A stretch of DNA of 61,844 nucleotides from CAZLPW01 sp964561495 (lineage in GTDB: Bacteria; Fidelibacterota; Marinisomatia; Marinisomatales; UBA1611): contig CAZLPW010000007.1 in the NCBI GenBank assembly GCA_964561495.1, forward strand, positions 1-61,844. Reading direction: 5' to 3'. The notes beneath the pieces are model-generated. The model ran no database searches. It was not told the origin of the DNA and was given only the letters and a program-made list of their open reading frames with translations. Made by a program: the position numbers and the translations under genes. Within the stretch, counting starts at the first letter, position 1. Each line of letters opens with the position of its first letter. This document shows positions 18,476 through 27,341 of the stretch, piece after piece.

Positions 18476-18949
18476 ATCAAAAAAGAAATAGAAAAAAAAT
18501 TTATTGCTAGTTACATCCCTGATATCACAAATGGTTTTTTAATTGAACAAGGATACTTACAAATGGACATAATGCGTTCCGTTAGAGTAAGAACAATTAA
18601 TAATAAAAAAACAAAAGAAGGTTGGCTAACAATTAAAGGAACCAGCGATGATGGCGGAATCAGTCGACATGAGTTTGAAACAAAAATTTCCTTTGGTGAT
18701 GCAATCGATTTATTAAAACTGTGTGATGTTCCTCTAATTAATAAAACAAGATACCATTATAACTATAAAGGCTTTTTATGGGAAATAGATAAGTTTCACA
18801 AAGAAAATGATGGTTTGTTAATAGCAGAAATTGAATTAACACATTCAAGTCAAAAATTTCCTTTACCTGATTTTATCGATTGCGAAGTAACGGGTCAAAA
18901 AAAATATTATAATTTAATGCTTACAAAAAACCCTTTTAAATCATGGTGA
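18476..18949 (+). CDS. CYTH-domain triphosphatase, with a probable ATC (or ATT) start codon
   Basis: CYTH enzymes hydrolyse triphosphate-containing substrates (tripolyphosphate, ThTP, NTPs) with metal ions. The first ATG (18563) falls inside the domain. In the same frame upstream lies KKEIEKKF, the ExExK-type signature that must be the first strand of the fold, so the true start is upstream. Between the purH stop (18457) and that motif there is no ATG, GTG or TTG. AGGA at 18466-18469 is followed 6 bases later by ATC at 18476, giving 157 residues; ATT at 18470 is an alternative. The end (WEIDKFHKENDGLLIAEIEL, then EVTG and YYN) matches the short inorganic-triphosphatase-type members. It lies downstream of purH and upstream of phosphate-transport genes. 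Confidence 0.85.
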   Translation: MKKEIEKKFIASYIPDITNGFLIEQGYLQMDIMRSVRVRTINNKKTKEGWLTIKGTSDDGGISRHEFETKISFGDAIDLLKLCDVPLINKTRYHYNYKGFLWEIDKFHKENDGLLIAEIELTHSSQKFPLPDFIDCEVTGQKKYYNLMLTKNPFKSW

Positions 18950-18970
18950 CGTTTAGTTTTTTTAAATTTT

Positions 18971-19006
18971 TTCTAACCGAATTCTAACAATTCTGCACTT
19001 AATAAT
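18971..19006 (+). promoter_or_regulatory. Candidate Pho-box-like promoter of the phosphate transporter operon
   Basis: Two exact copies of TTCTAAC lie at 18971-18977 and 18982-18988. They are 7 bases long with a 4-base spacer, so they repeat every 11 bases. That is the geometry of PhoB/PhoP binding sites in other bacteria. A TAATAAT that could be a -10 element starts at 19000, 11 bases after the second repeat, which also fits the usual Pho-box to -10 distance. The repeat sequence itself differs from the E. coli consensus. The transporter ATG is 49 bases further on. Function is inferred from geometry and position only. Confidence 0.45.
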
Positions 19007-19054
19007 CATCTTTCCAATAATTAATTTATAATCACTAAATAAAATTATTATTTG

Positions 19055-20173
19055 ATGCCAACTAACAAACTTGATAAAAATCAATTAGTAACATATATAA
19101 AAATATTCGGAGTTTTTTTTGCTTTGTATATGTTTCTTGTAGGCATTGGCGGCATGTCGTCTGCTATAAAAAACATGGGCTCTGGCGTGGCAAATGCAAT
19201 TTTAACCACAGCCAGCAATCCTTTGGTCTCTCTTTTTATTGGTATTTTTTCGACCGTTCTTTTTCAAAGTTCATCAACAACAACCTCTCTGATTGTCGGA
19301 ATGGTAAGTAGCGGAGCCCTGGATCTCCCTGGCGCTGTTCCTATGATTATGGGTGCAAACATTGGAACAACAGTAACAAACACATTGGTTTCAATAGGCC
19401 ATATAAACAAAGGTTTAGAATTTCGACGAGCTTTTGCTGCATCAACAGTACATGATTTTTTTAATATTTTTGCTGTTTTTGTTTTATTTCCCATCGAGAT
19501 GGTTTTCCATCCAATATTAAAATGCTCCGAGTGGTTTGGACTTTTAATCTTTGGAAAAATAAAAGGTGTTGATGTTTTACAAGCAAAAAGTCCAATAAAA
19601 ATTGCGGTTAAATATGGATCTAAATTTGTGGAGGGCTTTTCTTTTGATAATAGTATCGTTTTTTTGATTATTAGTGTTATTATTACTTTTGTTTGCCTTG
19701 TTTCACTTGTAAAGCTTTTAAGAAGTCTTGTACTTGAAAAAATAGAGCGTTTTTTTGACAAGTATATTTTTAATACCGCCTTGAAAGCTTTTTCTTTTGG
19801 AATTTTAATAACTATAATGGTTCAGAGTTCATCTATTACAACCTCATTAATAATTCCTCTCGCAGGAGCTGGAATATTAACGCTGAAACAAATTTTTCCT
19901 TTCACTCTAGGTGCTAATATTGGCACAACTATCACTGCCTTGCTAGCCGCAATTACAGGTACTGTCGCTGCTTTAGTTGCTGCATTTAGTCATTTGTTGT
20001 TTAACATATTTGGGATTTTATTAATATATGGAACTCCAGCTCTACGAAAAATCCCTCTCTTTTGTGCCGAAAAAATTGCTGATTTATCTGTAAAAAATAA
20101 ATATGTTCCTCTCGTTTATCTTTTTATAGTTTTCATAGTGATTCCAGCTGCGGTTATTTTTTTAATGAAGTAG
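19055..20173 (+). CDS. Na+/phosphate cotransporter family protein (NptA/PNaS)
   Basis: This membrane protein imports phosphate with sodium. It shows the two inverted repeats of the PNaS family, each with the signature QSSS: QSSSTTTSLI at residues 71-80 and VQSSSITTSLI in the second half, each followed by GANIGTT. Multiple membrane segments are visible. I start at the ATG at 19055 and not at the TTG directly before it. The length of 372 residues is close to the transport core, without the C-terminal PhoU domain found in some homologues. That domain is supplied by the next gene, whose strong ribosome site overlaps this stop codon. Confidence 0.92.
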   Translation: MPTNKLDKNQLVTYIKIFGVFFALYMFLVGIGGMSSAIKNMGSGVANAILTTASNPLVSLFIGIFSTVLFQSSSTTTSLIVGMVSSGALDLPGAVPMIMGANIGTTVTNTLVSIGHINKGLEFRRAFAASTVHDFFNIFAVFVLFPIEMVFHPILKCSEWFGLLIFGKIKGVDVLQAKSPIKIAVKYGSKFVEGFSFDNSIVFLIISVIITFVCLVSLVKLLRSLVLEKIERFFDKYIFNTALKAFSFGILITIMVQSSSITTSLIIPLAGAGILTLKQIFPFTLGANIGTTITALLAAITGTVAALVAAFSHLLFNIFGILLIYGTPALRKIPLFCAEKIADLSVKNKYVPLVYLFIVFIVIPAAVIFLMK

Positions 20174-20183
20174 GAGGGTTTAA

Positions 20184-20858
20184 ATGTCTGTTTTTAATGA
20201 TCTAGTAAATATTTGGCAAAAGAATGATTTTCTATCTGAAGCCTGGGATGAATCACATGAAATGATTTTACTCTCAAATAAAATTTTTGTTAAAGCAATT
20301 GATGGACTCCGTTCTGGGGAGAAAACAAAGGCCCTAAAAGAATTAAAAAAAAGAGATAAAGAGATAAACGACTTTCATAGAAATGTTCGCAGAAAAGTTA
20401 TTACTCATTATGCAGTTAGTGGTGATACATTAAATATTGAATCTGGTCTTGTTTTAATAAACCTAGTCGTAGATATTGAAAGAATTGGAGATTATACTAA
20501 AAACATCTTAGATCTTGCTATATTTAGTTCAAAACCCATTGTGTCGGAAGAGGTTTCTGATAGTCTTGGCTTGATTGAAGAGGTTGTTTTATCTCGTTTC
20601 TCTTCAACAATATCCGCATTAGAAAACAGGGACCCCGAAAAAGCTCAGGCTTTATTAAATAGCTACAGAAAAGACCTTGGAAAAGTTTCTGACGCGATTG
20701 TTCACGATATTATTTCTGGTGAGTTTGAAATCAAAAATAATATTTCACCCGCGAGTGTTGCTCTATATGCGAGATATTTAAAAAGAATTGGAGCACATTT
20801 AAAGAATATTACCTCGGTGGTTACAAACCCTTTTGAAATGATTGGCTATAATGTTTAA
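20184..20858 (+). CDS. PhoU-domain protein, partner of the Na/Pi cotransporter
   Basis: The 224-residue, all-helical protein has PhoU-type metal-binding motifs, such as VVDIERIGDYTKNI in the first bundle and ARYLKRIGAHLKNI in the second. PhoU proteins restrain phosphate uptake and signalling; in PNaS systems the domain is often fused to the transporter, and here it is a separate gene 10 bases downstream. AGGAGGG lies just before the ATG and overlaps the end of the transporter gene. It is one of the strongest ribosome-binding sites in the window. Confidence 0.9.
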   Translation: MSVFNDLVNIWQKNDFLSEAWDESHEMILLSNKIFVKAIDGLRSGEKTKALKELKKRDKEINDFHRNVRRKVITHYAVSGDTLNIESGLVLINLVVDIERIGDYTKNILDLAIFSSKPIVSEEVSDSLGLIEEVVLSRFSSTISALENRDPEKAQALLNSYRKDLGKVSDAIVHDIISGEFEIKNNISPASVALYARYLKRIGAHLKNITSVVTNPFEMIGYNV

Positions 20859-20942
20859 GAATTTTTATTATTTTGATAGTAAATATTTTTTTTGTTTATG
20901 TAATTTCCGCGCGATATGTTCAAGCAAAACAAGTAATTTAAA

Positions 20943-22190
20943 ATGATTAGAAAAAAAACAATTCTCTGTTTTTTGACTGCAATTACTTTTTCCCCAAGTT
21001 TGTTGTTTTCATCTGATTATGATCTATCAGTTGATGTGCGCTATCGATTAGAAAATGACAAATCTTCTATGGTCCTTCCAGGAAAACAATCATCAATAAA
21101 TACCCTCAGAAGTAGAATTGGGCTTCGTTTTATAGGTGCAACGGCTTCCGCTCATTTTACATTGCAAGATTCTAGATTGTTTGGTGACTTCAGAAACGGC
21201 TTAATTGAAGCTAAGAACGTTTGGTCATACACATCACTACACCAAGCTTATTTTCATTTTCGTTATAGAAAACAATTAGTTCAGCTTGGACGTTTTGAGC
21301 TTCCTCTTGGTAAACAACGCCTTATGGGTCGTTCGGGATGGAGCCTTTATGGTCGATCGTACGAGGGACTTTTAATTAAAAGCAAACATAGAATAGGTGA
21401 GCTTCAGATGTTCACACTATCTGTATTGGAATACCAATCTTATTTAAAAAATCAACACCTATCTGGATTGCCTTCTTCACAGGATATTGATAATCCAACT
21501 TTACATAATGATCAATTAGATACTGGAATCAGGGGTGCTTATTTTTCTATGAAAATGAAAAACAGAAATATTCCAGCGTTGGAACTTTACACGTTAGACT
21601 TTAGAACCCTAAGCCTAGACACATTATCTATTGCCGCTGCGCACCACACCTATACCATTGGATTACGTTCAGAGGCTTTGTATAATTCTTTTTCTTTCGA
21701 AGGAGAAACCGCACTACAAACAGGAGACAATATTTTTGCCTCCCTTCTTTCATTAAACTTTAAATACGAAACCGATATTTTTTATTGGTTAAAAGATATT
21801 GGACTTGGAATCGAATATATTTCTGGTGATGATACTACAACCTCTGAAAAGTCTGAAGGTTTTTCAAAGCTTTTTGGTTCTTCTCATCGGTATCATGGCT
21901 TCTATGACTACAGCACCAACTCTGCTTTTAAAGACAACATCCACGATGGTCTAATAGAATTCAATTTAAAGGCAAACATTGATTTTTTTAGAGAATCTGA
22001 TATGCTAGTCTCTTTTCATTCTTTTACTGGGCAAGGCTCAGGAAATACAATAGGCCAAGAAATTGATATCACTCTTAATAAAAAAGTATCAAGCGAATTA
22101 TGGTTTAACCAAGGGTTGGCTTTATATATGCCTGCTGAAGAAAAAAACCCTCTTTTGTTTTTGCATTTTTCAGTTAGCGCAAAACTATAA
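20943..22190 (+). CDS. Alginate-export-type outer-membrane beta-barrel (porin-like)
   Basis: It has a signal peptide (MIRKKTILCFLTAITFSPS with a hydrophobic core, ending near LFSSDYD). The rest is a pattern of amphipathic strands. LHQAYFHF, VQLGRFELPLGKQRLMG and the GRSYEGLLI region resemble the alginate-export (PF13372) barrel family. The protein ends with the aromatic/hydrophobic C-terminal strand FLHFSVSAKL expected of a barrel. Length is 415 residues. It follows phoU after 84 bases on the same strand, so it may serve phosphate or anion entry across the outer membrane; that is inference from position. A possible -35 (TTGATA near 20873) precedes it, but the -10 is unclear. Confidence 0.8.
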   Translation: MIRKKTILCFLTAITFSPSLLFSSDYDLSVDVRYRLENDKSSMVLPGKQSSINTLRSRIGLRFIGATASAHFTLQDSRLFGDFRNGLIEAKNVWSYTSLHQAYFHFRYRKQLVQLGRFELPLGKQRLMGRSGWSLYGRSYEGLLIKSKHRIGELQMFTLSVLEYQSYLKNQHLSGLPSSQDIDNPTLHNDQLDTGIRGAYFSMKMKNRNIPALELYTLDFRTLSLDTLSIAAAHHTYTIGLRSEALYNSFSFEGETALQTGDNIFASLLSLNFKYETDIFYWLKDIGLGIEYISGDDTTTSEKSEGFSKLFGSSHRYHGFYDYSTNSAFKDNIHDGLIEFNLKANIDFFRESDMLVSFHSFTGQGSGNTIGQEIDITLNKKVSSELWFNQGLALYMPAEEKNPLLFLHFSVSAKL

Positions 22191-22200
22191 AATTACAAGC

Positions 22201-22518
22201 TTAATATCTTTTCATAGTTGGGTCTATTTCTATAGCCCACGCATCAATTCCGCCATTTAAGTTAATTGCATTATATCCATTCTGATTTAAAAATAAACAT
22301 ACTTGCATAGATCGAACTCCTGAGTGACACATTACTATAATATCTTTTTTCTTGTTTAATTCATTGAGCCTTTTTGGAATAGACATCATAGGAATATGAA
22401 TTGCCTGATCTAATTTACAAAAATTTATTTCATTGGATTCCCTTACATCCAACAACTCAAAATCTTTAGAATGAGAATCAAAAAGCCCTTTTAATTCTTT
22501 TACATTTATTGTTTCCAT
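22201..22518 (-). CDS. Single-domain rhodanese-like protein
   Basis: The 105-residue protein is a lone rhodanese domain. DVRESNE is at residues 24-30 and the active-site loop CHSGVRS is at 64-70, with C64 as the sulfur-carrying residue. Such proteins move sulfane sulfur; the acceptor is unknown. Its start overlaps the end of the glycerophosphodiesterase gene by 13 bases. It ends 10 bases from the stop of the convergent porin gene, and no terminator hairpin is seen between them. Confidence 0.9.
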   Translation of the reverse strand: METINVKELKGLFDSHSKDFELLDVRESNEINFCKLDQAIHIPMMSIPKRLNELNKKKDIIVMCHSGVRSMQVCLFLNQNGYNAINLNGGIDAWAIEIDPTMKRY

Positions 22519-23300
22519 TTTTTTATTATCTGTGGGTTATCTGTTATAACACTCGAAATATTGTTTTTATGACACCACTCTACTGCGTCAATTGAGTTTA
22601 TGGTCCATGTGTTTATTTCTAGATTGTGTTTTTTACATTTATTTATAATTTTTTGATTAATTATAAGACCATCTGGGTGTAAAAAATCTGGATGAATAAT
22701 ATTCATCAGCCATAACCACTTGTGGTTTTCAACCAAATAACCGATAAGAACCTGTCTGTGAAATGCTTTAAAATAAGCAACAATTAATGGATTAAAAGTT
22801 GAAACCACGAACGGTTGATCAATTATTTTTTTTTTTGCTAATTCAGCTATTACTCTTGCTGTTGAAAAATCAAAAATATTTTTGTATTTAATCTCAATAT
22901 TTAAAAAAGTTTGTTTAGGTAAAACTTCCAAAACATCGATTAGCCTAGGGATTTTTTGACAACTTTTCGGATGCGATTTAATACCAGTTTGAAATTTTTT
23001 TATTTGGCTATAGTCTAAATCAAACAACCATCCCGTACCATCAGTTTCTTTTTCTAAATCATAATTATGGGAACAAACAACCGTACCATCCTTTAAAGAA
23101 CAAACATCGATTTCGAGTCCATTAAAACCCAAATTTATAGCATCCTGATAAGAAGCAAGTGTGTTTTCAGGAAAATTGATTTTTACCCCTCTGTGGGCAA
23201 AGTATTTGGGGAGATTTACAGTTTTTTTCCTTGCTTCCCAATAAAAAGTGTGGCCTACAATTAAAAGAATAAAAACCGCCAGAACAAAATAAAAAATCAC
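22506..23300 (-). CDS. Glycerophosphodiester phosphodiesterase with N-terminal membrane anchor
   Basis: GDPD enzymes cleave glycerophosphodiesters to glycerol-3-phosphate and an alcohol. H36 and R37 in AHRG, PENT at 44-47, E63 and D65 in GLEIDV and H78 in SHNYDLE form the metal and catalytic site. A hydrophobic segment at residues 2-18 anchors the protein in the inner membrane. It overlaps the penicillin acylase gene by 4 bases and the rhodanese by 13. Length (264 residues) is normal. Confidence 0.92.
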   Translation of the reverse strand: MIFYFVLAVFILLIVGHTFYWEARKKTVNLPKYFAHRGVKINFPENTLASYQDAINLGFNGLEIDVCSLKDGTVVCSHNYDLEKETDGTGWLFDLDYSQIKKFQTGIKSHPKSCQKIPRLIDVLEVLPKQTFLNIEIKYKNIFDFSTARVIAELAKKKIIDQPFVVSTFNPLIVAYFKAFHRQVLIGYLVENHKWLWLMNIIHPDFLHPDGLIINQKIINKCKKHNLEINTWTINSIDAVEWCHKNNISSVITDNPQIIKKWKQ

Positions 23301-25732
23301 GATTCTGGTGTAAGGATTAAATGTTTAAACTCCGTGCTAGATCGAATATACTTTTCATTAAACCTAGTTGTTCTATATTGTCCACTGTGGAACATCTCTG
23401 CTTGATCTCGGTAGTGAGGACTATCTGGTAATCCCGATTGTCCTGTTGGTATAATACACTGGGTCTCATTCATGTTTGACAAATCAACTATTCTTCTCAT
23501 TGATGCCCCAGCTTTTTGTTTAAAAGGATCATTGTAAGAGTAACCACCAGCGTTTGGGCTCTTAGCTGAACCACCAGAGCGAAAGGGTCCAACATTTAAG
23601 GAAAACAATTTTTCTAAAATTGATACTTTTGATAACAAGTGTTTGTGCGTCAAGGAATGAGCGTCACCCCATTTCCAGTTTGAAGTGTTTGGACCATACT
23701 TTTCTTCGATATCTTTAACACCTTTAATAACAGCCTCTCGAAGAATGTCTGATATTATTTCAAATTTTTCTTTGGTATATATATTATCAATCCAAGAAGA
23801 GGCTCCTGTTTTTAATATTTCTCTAAGGTTTCTACTATGTAGATATTTCAAGCTCATGAAGCTGTCAATATAATTTTGTCCCAAAAGACCCAGTTCATCA
23901 CCATAAATACCAAGAACAAGGCTTCTGACAATTGAATGAAAAACGAGGGCGGCTTCAGAATCTACCGACTCTACTCCATCCCAGTTCTTTAAAAACGTGT
24001 AAGCCCTTTTTAAATTCCCTTTCTCATTTCCAATTTCAGTCATTAAAATATGTGGCAGAACTTCAATTGCAAACCTTGATGTGTAGTCTAATTGGATAGA
24101 CTTCATCTGTTCCATTGTTATGTTTTCCATTGTATCTAAACGCGAAACGATCTGATCGGCACGACTCGGATCAGCCCATAGATTGGATATATAATATGGA
24201 AACTTATTCCCAATTGTTTTATTGTTTGCGGTTGCAATGTAGCCTTTTGACGGATTAAACAAATAGGGCATTTCATCAAAGGGAACTTTCCCTTTCCAAT
24301 CATTAAGTGTTATAGTTCCATCTCTAGGAATAAACAAATCAGCATTACGTCGCACAGGAATATAAACCGCTGGCCGCCATCCAATGTTTCCATCAATATC
24401 CGCATAAATAATATTCTGACCAGGAACGCCAAACTGTTTTATAGCTTTGGTGAAGTCTTTCCAGTTTTTCATTGAATTAAGGCCAATGAATGCATCCATT
24501 TCATTTGTTTTCCAGTGACCAGTCCACTCCATAGACATTACAACCTTTTTATTTTTTAATAACGGGTGAAGATCGCTTATAATTGGGCCATGTCTTGTTT
24601 CTCTTATTATGATCGTTGTATCTTGTTCGCCTTTAATTTTTATTGTTTCTGATCTTCTACTCATTTGCTTCCATTTTTTATCAGATAAATATTGGTTTGG
24701 GTTTTTCGGGTTTAATTCTTCAATAAAAAAATCTAGGTCATCGGTCATAACATTTGTAAAGCCCCATGCACACCTTTCTGTTTGACCTAAAATAGGAACA
24801 GGAATACCAGCAATACATAACCCACTAGTATTAAAACCTCCTCCTTTAAGATGCATTTCATACCACCTTGTCGGTTGTCTAAAAGCAAGGTGAGGGTCAT
24901 TAGCTAAAATAGGTTTTCCAGTCTTTGTTTTGCTGCCTGATACAACCCAGCTATTTGAACCTATATCCGATGAAGGCTGTCCAAAAATTTGTCTATTAAA
25001 CTTTTCATAGTCTAAGACTACATCATACATGGGCTTTAATAATTTAAAGTCTTCTCTCGCAATCGTTGGTTTTTGACGGTCATATTCAGGAATAATTTCT
25101 TCAAGCTTTTCTCTGCCAAAATAGGATGCGATTGCCCCGTATAACACTTCTTGTTCCCATGATGATTGTAATTCCCAAGCCATCATCCGTGCGTACCCAG
25201 TGACCACAGTTGGATCCCAATATGGAGGATCAAACCCCAACACTTTAAACTCAAATGGTGGGTCTGCTTTTATCTCTTCAATTCTGGCATTAATCCCAGC
25301 ACAAAACATTAATAAAATTTCAATTGTATCATCACTAAGGTTTTGAGAAAGTTTTTTTGCAGTTTCGTTTATCCTCCACGTGCGAAAATATATATCATTC
25401 TTCAAAAAGTCTCTTCCAAGAACAGACGCAAGTTCTCCTCTGACTGCTAAGGCAACCATTGACATTTGAAAAAGCCTTTCCCTTGCTGCTAAATACCCCG
25501 CAGCATAAAACAAATCTTTGGAATTTTTTGCAAAAATATGTGGAACTGCCCACTGGTCAAAGTAAACATCCACAGGGCTTTTCAAGCCTTGTATCCTTAT
25601 CTCTCCTTCATATTTAGGTTCTGGATGCTGAAACCATATATAAAAATATATTAGTAAAACAGAAAATATAGCCGTAGAAATAAAAATTGTTTTTTTCTTA
25701 TTCAGTTTTATTGCTTTTTTAGTTTTTTTCAA
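23297..25732 (-). CDS. Penicillin acylase family (S45) N-terminal nucleophile hydrolase
   Basis: These exported enzymes cleave amide bonds of acyl compounds such as acyl-homoserine lactones or beta-lactams; the precursor cuts itself into two chains at an internal Ser. The cut site is visible as IG-SNSW, followed by VVSGSKTKTGKPILANDPHL. Beta-chain residues such as WGFTNVMTDDLDFF and ATANNKTIGN are in the expected places. A membrane segment follows a Lys-rich N-terminus. The frame is open to an ATG at 25786, which would overlap the upstream M1 gene by 68 bases. The in-frame TTG at 25732 gives a normal signal anchor with a 14-base overlap. The start is uncertain; the family is not. Substrate unknown. 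Confidence 0.85.
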   Translation of the reverse strand: MKKTKKAIKLNKKKTIFISTAIFSVLLIYFYIWFQHPEPKYEGEIRIQGLKSPVDVYFDQWAVPHIFAKNSKDLFYAAGYLAARERLFQMSMVALAVRGELASVLGRDFLKNDIYFRTWRINETAKKLSQNLSDDTIEILLMFCAGINARIEEIKADPPFEFKVLGFDPPYWDPTVVTGYARMMAWELQSSWEQEVLYGAIASYFGREKLEEIIPEYDRQKPTIAREDFKLLKPMYDVVLDYEKFNRQIFGQPSSDIGSNSWVVSGSKTKTGKPILANDPHLAFRQPTRWYEMHLKGGGFNTSGLCIAGIPVPILGQTERCAWGFTNVMTDDLDFFIEELNPKNPNQYLSDKKWKQMSRRSETIKIKGEQDTTIIIRETRHGPIISDLHPLLKNKKVVMSMEWTGHWKTNEMDAFIGLNSMKNWKDFTKAIKQFGVPGQNIIYADIDGNIGWRPAVYIPVRRNADLFIPRDGTITLNDWKGKVPFDEMPYLFNPSKGYIATANNKTIGNKFPYYISNLWADPSRADQIVSRLDTMENITMEQMKSIQLDYTSRFAIEVLPHILMTEIGNEKGNLKRAYTFLKNWDGVESVDSEAALVFHSIVRSLVLGIYGDELGLLGQNYIDSFMSLKYLHSRNLREILKTGASSWIDNIYTKEKFEIISDILREAVIKGVKDIEEKYGPNTSNWKWGDAHSLTHKHLLSKVSILEKLFSLNVGPFRSGGSAKSPNAGGYSYNDPFKQKAGASMRRIVDLSNMNETQCIIPTGQSGLPDSPHYRDQAEMFHSGQYRTTRFNEKYIRSSTEFKHLILTPES

Positions 25733-27341
25733 TTCTATCAAAGTTTTTATTGTTAAACAAAAGCCATTTTTGAGGATCAATTTCAAGAACAGACCCTGAT
25801 GGAATAGAGATACCCGTAGGCTTATCTCCTATGTTAATCTGTATTTTTTCTTGTGCGTATGTTCCTTTATATCGAACCTCAACAGGCAAAGGAAACATCG
25901 ATTCAGCCCACCATAGCTCTACAAATTGTTTTTCCCCGTTTTTATAAGATCTAGACTTAGAGTACAAAGTAGGAAGCTTCTCAGAAAAAACAAATTGATT
26001 AAAAAACCAACTAAGTTCCATATTAGAATTGTTTTCCAAATATTTAATAAACTCTTTTGTACTTGTCTGGTTGTTGCTTGGTTTTGGTGTATATAGATAT
26101 TCTTTAAGCGTTTGTAATAAAACATCGTATCCAACAAGATAGCGCAACATATGTAAAACATATGCTCCTTTATAATAAAACTCTGTTCCTTTTATTTGAT
26201 CGGTCGTGGCGTGTCTATTTGGTACAAGTGGTTTATCATTTCGAATGTTTTTTCGACATGTGTTTTCCATAAAAGCGTGGTACGCTCCTACACCAAAATT
26301 TTGTTCTATGTATAATGCCTCAGCGTAGGTGGCGAAACCCTCGGGGATCCAAAAATCGGACCAATCTGAAATACTTAAAAAATTTCCCCACCATTCGTGC
26401 CCCATTTCATGAAACAACAACCCATCATAGCCCATTTTGGTTTCTTTGTATTTGTTTCCATATGCAATAATTGTTTGATGCTCCATTCCAAGATAGGGGG
26501 TTTCTACTAAACCAAATTTTTCATTTAACCACGGATACGACCCGAAAATATTTGAATAAAAATCTAAATATTTTTCAGCTTTATTTAACAACTCCTCTGC
26601 TCCATAGCGAGACTCTGGCAACACGTAATATTCCATATAAACTTTTTCATTTTTAACAAAAGATCTTCTTGTAATTATATCGAAGTTTCCAATCGTAAAG
26701 TTAATATTATATGTGCTTATTGGGTTTTTTGTTTTCCAGTGCCAGGTCTCTCTTCTCCCTTTTTCTTTTTTTATTCCTTCTAACAACCCATTACTTGCCA
26801 CCTTCAAAGGCTCTGGTACCGTGATAAAAACATCTGCACTATCGGGTTTATCACTTGGGTGTTCTTTGCACGGGAACCAAATGTGTGCTCCTTCGTGCTG
26901 GCAAGATAGCCCAACCCAAGGATAGCCGTCTTCGCTTTTTGACCATGTGATTCCTCCTTCCCATGGGGGGTTTTTTGCAACTGGTGGAACCCCTTTATAA
27001 GTTAGTTTTAAGTTATATACAACATTAACACTCAGATCTTTTTTGTCAATGATTATTTTATTTCCTCTTTTGGAAAAAGCCATTGGCATTTCATCAATTA
27101 AAGCATTGGAAACTCTGTACGTTTTCAACAGATCAATTTCTAATTTTTTTACTTTTTTTTTCAAAGAAAATTTAATTCCCACAGTCCCCGCTATTGTTTT
27201 TTTATATGGGTCTATTTCTACTCTTATATCATAATGATGAACATCCATAGCCCTTTGCGTTTTGGAAAGATTGCCACCAGAACTAATTGGACGGCAAATA
27301 GAGAAACAAAAAAAAACAAAAACCAGTCGACCTAATATCAT
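25719..27341 (-). CDS. M1 family metallopeptidase, exported
   Basis: This is a zinc aminopeptidase-type protein with HEMGHEWWGN at residues 311-320 and the third ligand E334 in WIPEG, 19 residues after the last His. The substrate-recognition segment is GMEHQ at 285-289, in place of the classical GAMEN. The N-terminus is a hydrophobic signal sequence. At 540 residues it lacks the large C-terminal helical domain of PepN, as many short exported M1 proteins do. It shares a 4-base overlap with the DHFR-like gene upstream. It probably trims extracellular or periplasmic peptides. Confidence 0.92.
   Translation of the reverse strand: MILGRLVFVFFCFSICRPISSGGNLSKTQRAMDVHHYDIRVEIDPYKKTIAGTVGIKFSLKKKVKKLEIDLLKTYRVSNALIDEMPMAFSKRGNKIIIDKKDLSVNVVYNLKLTYKGVPPVAKNPPWEGGITWSKSEDGYPWVGLSCQHEGAHIWFPCKEHPSDKPDSADVFITVPEPLKVASNGLLEGIKKEKGRRETWHWKTKNPISTYNINFTIGNFDIITRRSFVKNEKVYMEYYVLPESRYGAEELLNKAEKYLDFYSNIFGSYPWLNEKFGLVETPYLGMEHQTIIAYGNKYKETKMGYDGLLFHEMGHEWWGNFLSISDWSDFWIPEGFATYAEALYIEQNFGVGAYHAFMENTCRKNIRNDKPLVPNRHATTDQIKGTEFYYKGAYVLHMLRYLVGYDVLLQTLKEYLYTPKPSNNQTSTKEFIKYLENNSNMELSWFFNQFVFSEKLPTLYSKSRSYKNGEKQFVELWWAESMFPLPVEVRYKGTYAQEKIQINIGDKPTGISIPSGSVLEIDPQKWLLFNNKNFDRIEKN

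Noticed and set aside
18563..18949. Short CYTH frame starting at the first ATG (128 residues)
   Set aside because: It would lack the ExExK first strand that the fold and catalysis need; the upstream in-frame sequence supplies it.
19698..19716. Third parS-like sequence (TTGTTTCACTTGTAA) in the Na/Pi transporter gene
   Set aside because: Only the left half matches; the palindromic right half is not conserved.
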